Below are positions 42,825 through 50,084 of a DNA stretch of 64,000 nt, piece after piece. The notes under the pieces were generated by a model, which was not told where the DNA came from, did no database searches, and was given only the letters and a program-made list of their open reading frames with translations. The DNA comes from Sipunculus nudus (lineage: Eukaryota; Annelida; Sipuncula; Golfingiida; Sipunculidae), in the NCBI GenBank assembly GCA_026874595.1, contig JAPPUL010000072.1:1-64000 (forward strand), written 5' to 3'. Every line of letters starts with the position of its first letter. Position 1 is the stretch's first letter. The position numbers and the translations under genes are program-made.

Positions 42825-44792
42825 ATGAGTTATTTAGAGAAAATAAAAGGACCAGATGATGTTAAAAAGCTATCTACTCAGGAACTTGAATTACTTAGTA
42901 TAGAGATTCGTGATTTTATAGAGGATGTAGTATTTAGAGTAGGCGGACATTTGTCTTCAAACTTAGGTGTAATTGAAATTAGCATTGCGCTGCATTATGT
43001 ATTTGACTTTTTTGCAGATGATAAAATTGTATTTGATGTAAGTCACCAAAGCTATCCTCACAAAATATTAACAGGGCGAAAAGATATTTTCCATACGCTA
43101 AGACAAAGACATGGACTTTGTGGTTTTACAGATCCTAAAGAAAACAAAGCAGACACTTTTTTATTGGGGCATGCAGGGACCGCCCTATCCTTAAGTCTTG
43201 GGATAGCGTCAGGCAAAAGACTTAGTAGTATGGGAGGAAAGACAATAGCTTTAGTAGGAGATGCAGCTTTAAGTGCAGGTATGTCCTTCGAAGCATTAAA
43301 TCATGCAGGACATCTAAACGAAAATCTAATAGTTATATTAAATGACAATGGGATGTCAATATCGCAATCAACGGGCTCCTTTGCCAAATATTTAAATAAA
43401 ATAAGATTATCAAACTGTTATCAAGAGGCGCGAGAGGAAATAAAGTCTTTGGTAACAAAGATTCCCAAGCTTGGAGAATCCGTTAAGGAGGCCTTGGATA
43501 ACTTGGCAACCGCAATAAAACGCCAGGTAGGAGTAGATGGACGTTTTTTCACGGCTCTTGACTTTGAATATTTTGGACCGTTTGATGGACATGATATATC
43601 TTTATTAATTGATAGCTTGAAATTAGTAAAGAATTTTAAAAAGCCTGTACTCTTACATATAATAACAAACAAAGGCAATGGACATAAAGATGCAATGAAC
43701 AATCCGGAGAAGTTTCATGGCATAGCCCCTCCTCAAGTAAAAGAAGCAGTAAAAGAAAATAAGTTAGAAACTACCAAAAAAGAAATTGAACAAAACAAAA
43801 GCATAAAGCAAAGTGTAGAGGAGAGCATAGAGAAGGTAGCATTTACAAATGTTTTTGCAGATAGTTTAGTTGCGATTGCCAAAAAAGATTTAAAAGTTAT
43901 AGGGATAACAGCAGCAATGCCAGGAGGTACAGGGCTTTCTAAGTTTAAGGAACATTATCCAGACCGTTTTTTTGATGTTGCAATATGCGAACAACATGCA
44001 CTCGGACTTGCCGCCGGACAAAGTTCAGCTGGCCTTAAGCCTGTATGTGCAATATATTCGACATTCACGCAAAGGGCATATGACCAAATCTTTCAAGAGG
44101 TATGCTTAAATGCACGTCCTGTATTACTTGCAACAGACAGGGCAGGAGTTGTAGGTGAGGATGGGGCAACACATGCTGGAGTATTTGACATTAGTTTTTT
44201 GCGGTGCATGCCTAATATGGTATTAATGTCACCAAAGGACGGACTTGAACTTAAGGCTATGCTTGAATATACATTACGCTTAAATAAATATCCAACAAGC
44301 ATAAGATTTCCTCGAGATAAGACCATAGCACCAAAAGATTATAACCAAAGCACTGCAGATGAGATAGAGTTTGGGAAAGGCGAGGTTTTAAGACATGGTT
44401 GTGATATTGTACTTGTTGGGTATGGTCCTATGTCTTTAGTATGCCTTTTAGCGGCTGATATTCTTGCTGATATGAATATAAATGCAACTGTAATAAACCC
44501 ACGCTTTGCAAAGCCCATAGATACTAAACTTGTAAGTTACGCTCTTGAACACAATTCATATATTATTACAGTTGAAGATCATAGTATTATTGGCGGGTTT
44601 GGGTCATGTTTTTTAGAGGAAGCAAATAAAATTAGTAAAGCATCATTTAATCTATATATACATGGGGTACCGGATAAGTTTGTACCACATGGAAAAAGAC
44701 AACAGATTCTAAAGGAGCTTAATTTGGATGTTGAAGGGATAGTTGAACTGACTAAGAAGCTCATACAAAAAGAAACAGAAATATTTAGATAA
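42825..44792 (+). CDS. dxs: 1-deoxy-D-xylulose-5-phosphate synthase
   Basis: First step of the MEP isoprenoid pathway: pyruvate plus glyceraldehyde-3-phosphate to DXP, using thiamine diphosphate. It begins at LEKIKGPDDVKKLSTQELELL. HLSSNLGVIEISIALHYVFD and DVSHQSYPHKILTGR belong to the N-terminal TPP domain; GDAALSAGMSFEALNHAG contains the GDG-like TPP motif (GDA here), completed by ILNDNGMSIS. The C-terminal transketolase domains show FDVAICEQHALGLAAGQSSAGLKPVCAIYSTF and DRAGVVGEDGATHAGVFDISFLRCMPN. 655 aa is slightly long. Its last 42 bp and downstream region are copied once more at 45084 by a tandem duplication. Confidence 0.95.
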   Translation: MSYLEKIKGPDDVKKLSTQELELLSIEIRDFIEDVVFRVGGHLSSNLGVIEISIALHYVFDFFADDKIVFDVSHQSYPHKILTGRKDIFHTLRQRHGLCGFTDPKENKADTFLLGHAGTALSLSLGIASGKRLSSMGGKTIALVGDAALSAGMSFEALNHAGHLNENLIVILNDNGMSISQSTGSFAKYLNKIRLSNCYQEAREEIKSLVTKIPKLGESVKEALDNLATAIKRQVGVDGRFFTALDFEYFGPFDGHDISLLIDSLKLVKNFKKPVLLHIITNKGNGHKDAMNNPEKFHGIAPPQVKEAVKENKLETTKKEIEQNKSIKQSVEESIEKVAFTNVFADSLVAIAKKDLKVIGITAAMPGGTGLSKFKEHYPDRFFDVAICEQHALGLAAGQSSAGLKPVCAIYSTFTQRAYDQIFQEVCLNARPVLLATDRAGVVGEDGATHAGVFDISFLRCMPNMVLMSPKDGLELKAMLEYTLRLNKYPTSIRFPRDKTIAPKDYNQSTADEIEFGKGEVLRHGCDIVLVGYGPMSLVCLLAADILADMNINATVINPRFAKPIDTKLVSYALEHNSYIITVEDHSIIGGFGSCFLEEANKISKASFNLYIHGVPDKFVPHGKRQQILKELNLDVEGIVELTKKLIQKETEIFR

Positions 44793-45041
44793 ATAAATTA
44801 TGCTTAATCTTGGTTTGTCTTTGGTTTGTCTTTGTTATTTGTATTCGTTATTTGTCTTTGTTATTTGATTCGTTAGCTTTTTTTTTTATAAAGAGCTATT
44901 TATAAAGGACTTATCAAAAAAGTTATGATCGCACATTATATTGAGCTTACAAAGCCACGTATTATGTTGCTTATAGTATTTAGTGGACTTACTGCGTTAT
45001 TTGTAGAGGGGGAGTTTTTAAAAAATAATCTTTTACTCTCT
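44751..45041 (+). repeat. 333-bp tandem duplication, left copy (dxs end to ctaB start)
   Basis: Holds the last codons of dxs, the intergenic region and the first about 39 codons of ctaB. Identical to 45084-45375 except T10 against T11 in one run (44879 region). Homology with divergence extends upstream to 44736 (gggata). The period is 333 bp. Confidence 0.97.
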
Positions 45042-45125
45042 ATACTCTCTATTTTAATACTAGTTTATGGGATAATTACATTAACTAAGAAGCTCATACA
45101 AAAAGAAACAGAAATATTTAGATAA
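44925..45125 (+). pseudogene. Chimeric ctaB-dxs fragment created by the duplication
   Basis: A 66-aa ORF. Residues 1-39 equal the CtaB N-terminus (MIAHYIELTKPRIMLLIVFS...). After about 12 junction residues (ILSILILVYGII), the end LTKKLIQKETEIFR equals the Dxs C-terminus. It keeps the ctaB ribosome-binding region, so it may be translated into a single-helix membrane peptide, but no enzyme function is possible. A by-product of the tandem duplication. Confidence 0.9.
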
Positions 45126-45375
45126 ATAAATTATGCTTAATCTTGGTTTGTCTTTGGTTTGTCTTTGTTATTTGTATTCGTTATTTGTCTTTGTTATTTG
45201 ATTCGTTAGCTTTTTTTTTTTATAAAGAGCTATTTATAAAGGACTTATCAAAAAAGTTATGATCGCACATTATATTGAGCTTACAAAGCCACGTATTATG
45301 TTGCTTATAGTATTTAGTGGACTTACTGCGTTATTTGTAGAGGGGGAGTTTTTAAAAAATAATCTTTTACTCTCT
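45084..45375 (+). repeat. 333-bp tandem duplication, right copy
   Basis: Second copy of the segment at 44751-45041. It provides the promoter-side sequence and the first codons of the intact ctaB gene (ATG 45259). Inside both copies are smaller direct repeats built on ttggtttgtct and gttatttgt(ctt). Confidence 0.97.
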
Positions 45376-46116
45376 GTTTTAATACTATTTGCTCTTTACC
45401 TAACGGGAGGCTGTGCAAACGCTTTAAATCAATACTTTGAACGTCATATTGATGCTAAAATGTCAAGAACTAATAAACGACGTCCCCTACCTATGGGCAT
45501 TATAACCCCCAGTTCGGCGCTAGCTTTTTCTATTTCTATAGGTTTAATTGGTGTTTTTATCTTTGGTTATGTTTTCAATTTGCTAAGCGCTTTTCTGTCT
45601 CTTGCTACCATACTATTTTATAGCCTCTTCTATACCTTGTATCTAAAGCCTAATACCCCTCAGAATATAGTCATAGGCGGGATTGCAGGTTCTATGCCAC
45701 CTGTAATCGTTTGGGCTGCTGTTAGAGGAGATGTAATGGATATTGTCCCATGGGCTTTGTTCTTTATAATTTTTCTTTGGACTCCTCCCCACTTTTGGAT
45801 ACTTGCGCTTTATTTTAAAGAAGATTACAAAATATCAGGTCTGCCTATGTTACCTGTAATAAAAAATCAACACGATACTCTTAAAATTATTTTCATATAT
45901 ACCATAATCCTTGTCATATTCACCCTAGCATTTGCAATTACACAAGGAGTATTTTATATAATCGTATCTCTTATCTTAAACACTATTTTAATTTTAAAAT
46001 CGTACAATGTCTTAAAAGATATGTCCAGAAGCCTACAGAAGAATCTCTTCCTTTACTCTCTCATCTACCTTTTCACTTTGTTTTCTGCTCTTATAATCGA
46101 AAATACTATCTTTTAA
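45259..46116 (+). CDS. ctaB: Protoheme IX farnesyltransferase (heme O synthase)
   Basis: Membrane prenyltransferase that converts heme B to heme O for heme-copper oxidases; uses farnesyl diphosphate, which the nearby ispA product could supply. 285 aa with about eight or nine membrane segments. First aspartate-type motif NALNQYFERHIDAKMSRTNKRRPLP (about residues 53-77) and second motif WTPPHFWILALYFKEDYKISGLPMLP (about 175-200) are both typical of CtaB. The first 39 codons exist twice because of the tandem duplication. Ile codons change from ATA/ATT mixed at the start to more pyrimidine-rich use later. No cytochrome oxidase gene is in the window. Confidence 0.94.
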   Translation: MIAHYIELTKPRIMLLIVFSGLTALFVEGEFLKNNLLLSVLILFALYLTGGCANALNQYFERHIDAKMSRTNKRRPLPMGIITPSSALAFSISIGLIGVFIFGYVFNLLSAFLSLATILFYSLFYTLYLKPNTPQNIVIGGIAGSMPPVIVWAAVRGDVMDIVPWALFFIIFLWTPPHFWILALYFKEDYKISGLPMLPVIKNQHDTLKIIFIYTIILVIFTLAFAITQGVFYIIVSLILNTILILKSYNVLKDMSRSLQKNLFLYSLIYLFTLFSALIIENTIF

Positions 46117-46145
46117 AGATACTCCTTTGCCTATATTCTATATCG

Positions 46146-47456
46146 TTAAGCCATAATACGTTTGTAAAATGTGTTTGTAGCCCGCTCGTATACTATCTGC
46201 CCTTCTACTATTGTGTGTGTTGCAAAGCCTTTTAGCTTCTTACCTATATATGGTGAGTTTTTACTTATCGAATGAAAAAAATCATCTCCTATTACAATCT
46301 CCAAGTTGGGATCTATAATCGTTATATCTGCTTTGCCACCCTTTCTTAATTCCCCCCCCTCAACTTTTAACACTTTAGCAGGATTACTACTCAATTTACG
46401 GACCATTTGGCTTAAGCTAATTTCTTTCTTGCATACAAGATGTGTATAGATTAACGGTAAGGTCGTCTCAAGACCTATTACTCCATAAGGCGCATTTATA
46501 AATTCTGTGTCTTTCTCATTCGAAAGCCATGGTATATGTCCGCTTACTATTACATCTATTACATCCTCCTTCAAACCCTTTATTAGTGCCTTTTTATCTT
46601 CATGGGTCCTTAAAGGTGGCGATATCTTTAAATTTGTATCATAGTTTGAATTAATTAAATTCTCTTCCGTCAAAGTTAAGTGATAGGGCATTACTTCGCA
46701 TGTCAACTTCAAACCCCTACATTTACCATATCTTATATGCTCAACCGACTCCTTTGTTGATATTGTCTTTATATGAAGTCTTGAGTTTGTGAATTCGCAA
46801 AGCATTATATCTCTCATCACTTGCATATATTCTGCTATGTTAGGGATCCCTCTAAATCCAAGCAAGGTTGATACATATCCCTCATTCACACAACCGTCCT
46901 TTGATAATTCCATATTCTCACAATAGCTTAATATCGGTAAATCATACATTTTACAATATTCAAAGCCTTTTCGCATTATATTTGCATCCATAATCGTCAT
47001 GTCTGTAAGCCCATATACTCCCGCTTGAAAAAGCCCGTATATATCGTTTAACTCCTCTCCTAAAAGTCCCTTTGTAAGTCCTCCTATTGGAAAGACTTTT
47101 ACAAGCGATATCTCTTTTGCTCGACTAAGCACATATTTTACACCCAGCTTATTGTCTATTACTGGACTTGTATGCGGCATGCACGCTATCCCGGTATAGC
47201 CTCCTGCTGCTGCACTCTCCATTCCTGTCTTTATTGTCCCTATATCTTCTCGACCAGGCTCTCGTAATATCATATTCATATCTATTAATCCCGGACTTAC
47301 TATCTTACCTCCTGCATCTATCTCATCCACCCCCTCTACCTTGCCAAGACCCTTTTGCATTCGCAATATCCTGCCTCCACTTACCTCTATGTCTAATTTC
47401 TCCGCAAGTCCATTTGTCGGGCTTATAACTAATCCTCCCCTAATTACTAGACCCAT
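46146..47456 (-). CDS. pyrC: Inactive dihydroorotase homologue PyrC' (ATCase partner)
   Basis: 436-aa class I dihydroorotase fold in the pyrimidine cluster, but all recognisable metal and catalytic residues are changed. PGLIDMNMILREPG has Asn61 and Ile63 where the HxH zinc pair should be. SYCEN has Tyr178 in place of His, HIKTIST has Thr231 for His, and VSGHIPW has Gly306 for the catalytic Asp of DHAPH. The rest of the family pattern is kept (AAAGGYTGIACMPHTSPV, LKISPPLR). In Pseudomonas and relatives such a PyrC' is needed structurally for aspartate transcarbamoylase. Here it overlaps pyrB by 17 bp, which supports that role. A true dihydroorotase must be encoded elsewhere. Confidence 0.9.
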   Translation of the reverse strand: MGLVIRGGLVISPTNGLAEKLDIEVSGGRILRMQKGLGKVEGVDEIDAGGKIVSPGLIDMNMILREPGREDIGTIKTGMESAAAGGYTGIACMPHTSPVIDNKLGVKYVLSRAKEISLVKVFPIGGLTKGLLGEELNDIYGLFQAGVYGLTDMTIMDANIMRKGFEYCKMYDLPILSYCENMELSKDGCVNEGYVSTLLGFRGIPNIAEYMQVMRDIMLCEFTNSRLHIKTISTKESVEHIRYGKCRGLKLTCEVMPYHLTLTEENLINSNYDTNLKISPPLRTHEDKKALIKGLKEDVIDVIVSGHIPWLSNEKDTEFINAPYGVIGLETTLPLIYTHLVCKKEISLSQMVRKLSSNPAKVLKVEGGELRKGGKADITIIDPNLEIVIGDDFFHSISKNSPYIGKKLKGFATHTIVEGQIVYERATNTFYKRIMA

Positions 47457-48375
47457 GTCGACCCCCCAAAAGTAACGAAAATACCGACATCCGTACTGCT
47501 ACCCCATTTGTTACTTGTTCTTCTATCGTAGAATTTGCACTGTAGGCTACTTCATAAGACAACTCTATCCCCCGGTTTATAGGACCTGGATGCATTACTA
47601 AGGCTCCATCTTTTGCATATCTTATATTAAGCTCATTTACCGTGTATTGTCTTACGTAATCTTCTAACGACGGGAATAGTCTCTCCTGCTGCCTCTCAAA
47701 TTGTATCCTAAGACAATATACTACATCAACTCCATTAAGACCCGTTTTTAAATCGTTATATACTTTGCACCCTAAATCTTCTATCTTCCTCGGTATCAAT
47801 GTCGAGGGACCCACCACCCTTACCTCTGCTCCTAACTTATTTAAACCTATTATATTTGAACGTGAAACTCGACTGTGAGTTATGTCTCCTACCAACGCTA
47901 CCTTAAGACCTTTTATTCTACCCTTTTTCTCTTTTATTGTGTAAAGGTCCAGTAACGCTTGAGTCGGATGTTCGTGCGTTCCATCTCCCCCATTTATTAT
48001 CGATAATGAGGTCTTCTTAGATAAAAAATGGGGCGCTCCGGAGGCATTATGGCGTAGCACTATTATATCTGCATTTAAGGCTTCTACTGTCTTTGCTGTG
48101 TCTATTAGACTCTCTTGTTTTACTATACTGCTTGTTGTTGCGCTTATGTTTATTACATCTGCACTAAGGGCTTTTGCTGCTAGCTCAAATGAGGTTCGCG
48201 TGCGTGTCGATGGCTCGTAAAATACATTCACTACCATCTTTCCTCGCAGCAACGGCACCTTCTTTACTTGACGCGTGAATATCTTTTTCATCCCTTCTGC
48301 TTGTCTTAGTATCTCTTCTATCTCTTCTCCCTCAAGCTCATACAGTCCAAGCAAATCTTTTCTCTTTTGTTTCAA
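47440..48375 (-). CDS. pyrB: Aspartate carbamoyltransferase catalytic chain
   Basis: Forms carbamoyl aspartate from carbamoyl phosphate and aspartate. The phosphate loop is FYEPSTRTRTSFELAAK (about residues 53-69); GDGTHEHPTQALLDLYTI carries the active-site His and Gln; MHPGPINRGIELSYEVA near the C-terminus completes the aspartate site. 311 aa. It overlaps pyrR by 4 bp upstream and pyrC' by 17 bp downstream, so the three form one coupled operon. No regulatory PyrI chain is present; the inactive PyrC' probably takes part in the holoenzyme instead. Confidence 0.96.
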   Translation of the reverse strand: MKQKRKDLLGLYELEGEEIEEILRQAEGMKKIFTRQVKKVPLLRGKMVVNVFYEPSTRTRTSFELAAKALSADVINISATTSSIVKQESLIDTAKTVEALNADIIVLRHNASGAPHFLSKKTSLSIINGGDGTHEHPTQALLDLYTIKEKKGRIKGLKVALVGDITHSRVSRSNIIGLNKLGAEVRVVGPSTLIPRKIEDLGCKVYNDLKTGLNGVDVVYCLRIQFERQQERLFPSLEDYVRQYTVNELNIRYAKDGALVMHPGPINRGIELSYEVAYSANSTIEEQVTNGVAVRMSVFSLLLGGRHGSSN

Positions 48376-48926
48376 ATCCGGTTTTTCCCTTGTTTAATAT
48401 ATATTACTCCCTCCTCACCATCTTCCTCTAATAACTTCACTTCGACTTTCTCAAAACCTACATACGATAACTCCTTACCACAGTAATTAGGGCATATCGG
48501 TAACTCCCGCCCCCCCCGATCCACGAGTATTGCAAGCTCTATCTTCTTCGGCCGCCCGTAATCCATTATCTGATCTATTGCTGCGCGTATCGTTCGCCCC
48601 GTTTGAAGGACATCGTCTACTAGGATTATCCGCTTGCCCGATACGTCGAATAATATATTTGTCTCCCCTACCTTAAGATCTCCTCCCCTCTCTATAAAAT
48701 CATCCCTATAAAGCGATATGTCTACTGTCCCATAATCTATCTTAGCTCCTCTTAGCTCCTTACCTATATGTCCTATAAACCGCTTTGCCAATATGTCGCC
48801 TCGCCTAACTATACCTATAAAAGCAAGCCCTTTTTTCTCTCCTCTTTTTAATATCTTTTCTGACATCATTATAAGCGCTTGCTCTATCTCTTCTCCATTC
48901 ATAATATCTTCCCGCTCTACTTCCAT
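48372..48926 (-). CDS. pyrR: PyrR bifunctional regulator / uracil phosphoribosyltransferase
   Basis: PRTase-fold protein that in many bacteria binds pyr mRNA in response to UMP to cause attenuation, and has uracil phosphoribosyltransferase activity. Motifs: LAFIGIVRRGDILAKRFIGHI, DYGTVDISLYRDD, and the PRPP-binding loop IILVDDVLQTGRTIRAAIDQIMDYGRP. 184 aa is normal. Start ATG 48926 with ggagg about 13 bases upstream; an ATG 8 codons later is an alternative. No clear PyrR anti-terminator stem is recognised upstream, where a 15-bp tandem repeat is found instead. First gene of pyrR-pyrB-pyrC'. Confidence 0.92.
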   Translation of the reverse strand: MEVEREDIMNGEEIEQALIMMSEKILKRGEKKGLAFIGIVRRGDILAKRFIGHIGKELRGAKIDYGTVDISLYRDDFIERGGDLKVGETNILFDVSGKRIILVDDVLQTGRTIRAAIDQIMDYGRPKKIELAILVDRGGRELPICPNYCGKELSYVGFEKVEVKLLEEDGEEGVIYIKQGKNRI

Positions 48927-48959
48927 CTTTTTTCCCTATCCTCCAGTTCTATGTAAATC

Positions 48960-49043
48960 TTACATCCTAATCTCAAATGCCATAATCTCAAATGCCATAA
49001 TCTCAAATGCCATAATCTCAAATGCCATAGCCCCAAATGCCAT
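48960..49043 (-). CDS. Possible 27-residue leader peptide of MAFEI repeats
   Basis: Short ORF coded entirely by the tandem repeat: MAFGA, four times MAFEI, then RM and a stop. It begins 15 bp after the adk stop and ends 34 bp before pyrR. Because the 15-bp unit contains ATG and stays in frame, every unit offers a start. Whether it is translated is unknown; it may be only repeat sequence. Confidence 0.25.
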   Translation of the reverse strand: MAFGAMAFEIMAFEIMAFEIMAFEIRM

Positions 49044-49052
49044 AGCCCCAAC
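48966..49052 (-). repeat. 15-bp tandem repeat between adk and pyrR
   Basis: Plus-strand unit ataatctcaaatgcc repeated four times, then atagccccaaatgcc variants. It fills nearly all of the noncoding gap between adk and pyrR. Confidence 0.95.
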
Positions 49053-49057
49053 CCTTA

Positions 49058-49618
49058 CTACTTTAGCACTTTGTCTATTCTCTCCATTATCTCTTTTATT
49101 TCTCCTTCCCCATCTACTCCTTCTAAGAGCCCAAGACCCCTATAGTAGCTTATTAGCGGCTTCGTTTGCTCTTTATACACCTTAAGCCGATTCTCTATTG
49201 TCTTTGCATTGTCGTCTGTTCGACCCTCCTTCGCACCTCGCCCCATAAGACGACTCTTTAATTCCTCCTCCCCTACGCGTATCTCTACTACCTTGTCTAA
49301 TTTAACCCCTACTCGCTTCAACATCTTGCCAAGCTCATCTGCTTGCACTTCTGTCCTCGGAAATCCATCCAACAAAAATCCTCCCCCACAATCAGCCTCC
49401 CCTAACCTGCCCTCTATCATCTCTACTATTATTCCGTCCGGTACTAACTCTCCTCTGTCCATATACACCCTCGCCGCTTTCCCTAACTCTGTACCGCCTG
49501 ATACCTCCTCTCTTAGCATCTCACCTGTTGATATGTGGACTAGCTTATACTTCTTTACTATATATTCACTTTGTGTCCCTTTCCCAGACCCAGGCGCTCC
49601 TAACAATATTATATTCAT
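49058..49618 (-). CDS. adk: Adenylate kinase, short-LID type
   Basis: Interconverts ATP plus AMP and two ADP. P-loop GAPGSGKGTQSEYIV (residues 7-21), AMP-site helix ISTGEMLREEVSGGTELGK, and GGGFLLDGFPRTEVQADELGKML. The LID is the short form (RGAKEGRTDDNAKTIENRLKVY) without zinc cysteines. 186 aa matches the short class. Ribosome site aaagg precedes ATG 49618. It lies upstream of pyrR with the repeat array between. Confidence 0.95.
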   Translation of the reverse strand: MNIILLGAPGSGKGTQSEYIVKKYKLVHISTGEMLREEVSGGTELGKAARVYMDRGELVPDGIIVEMIEGRLGEADCGGGFLLDGFPRTEVQADELGKMLKRVGVKLDKVVEIRVGEEELKSRLMGRGAKEGRTDDNAKTIENRLKVYKEQTKPLISYYRGLGLLEGVDGEGEIKEIMERIDKVLK

Positions 49619-49853
49619 TCCTTTTCCCCTTTTTCTATTTTCTAAAACGCTCCTTTCTACCCTTATTTCAAATCTAGCTATTTATTCTTTCCATTTTCTA
49701 TTATTTATATTTTATTTATACTTTTTTTTATCAAAAACTCCTTCCCTTTGTAATCTTTCCTCTAGCATTTGGGTATATACTTTATGCTTTGTTTTTATTA
49801 GCTTTTGTCTTTAGAGTGAATAGCTCTTTATTAGGTTTATCGGAGGTTTTTTT

Positions 49854-50072
49854 ATGGCTAAACATTCTTCTTTTAACGTCTTGGGTATGTCTTGTTCTCA
49901 TTGCGTTTCTAGAATTAACAAGGCTCTTTCTATTAACGGTATTTCTTCTGTTTCTGTCTCTTTGAAGAATAATACTGTCGACTTCGATTATGATGACTCT
50001 ATCTTAGATATTAACAATACTGCTCGTGAGGCTATTCAAAAGGCAGGCTTTAGAGTAAATTTAGATAGTTAA
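49854..50072 (+). CDS. copZ: CopZ-like copper chaperone (HMA domain)
   Basis: 72-aa soluble metallochaperone with a single HMA domain: FNVLGMSCSHCVSRINKAL, with the copper-binding pair CSHC (residues 14-17), and the usual end AIQKAGFRVNL. Ribosome site cggagg lies 7-8 bases before the start. It delivers Cu(I) to the ATPase encoded 12 bp downstream. Codon use is pyrimidine-rich (TCT, GCT, ATT) like copA and unlike most neighbours, so the pair may have arrived together. Confidence 0.92.
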   Translation: MAKHSSFNVLGMSCSHCVSRINKALSINGISSVSVSLKNNTVDFDYDDSILDINNTAREAIQKAGFRVNLDS

Positions 50073-50084
50073 AAAGGCGAGGTA

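Noticed and set aside
44751-45375. Insertion sequence or transposon ends
   Set aside because: No transposase, no terminal inverted repeats; the copied segment is exactly the dxs/ctaB junction, so it is a tandem duplication.
48966-49052. CRISPR-like or attachment-site repeat
   Set aside because: 15-bp units in direct tandem without spacers, and no integrase or cas gene nearby.
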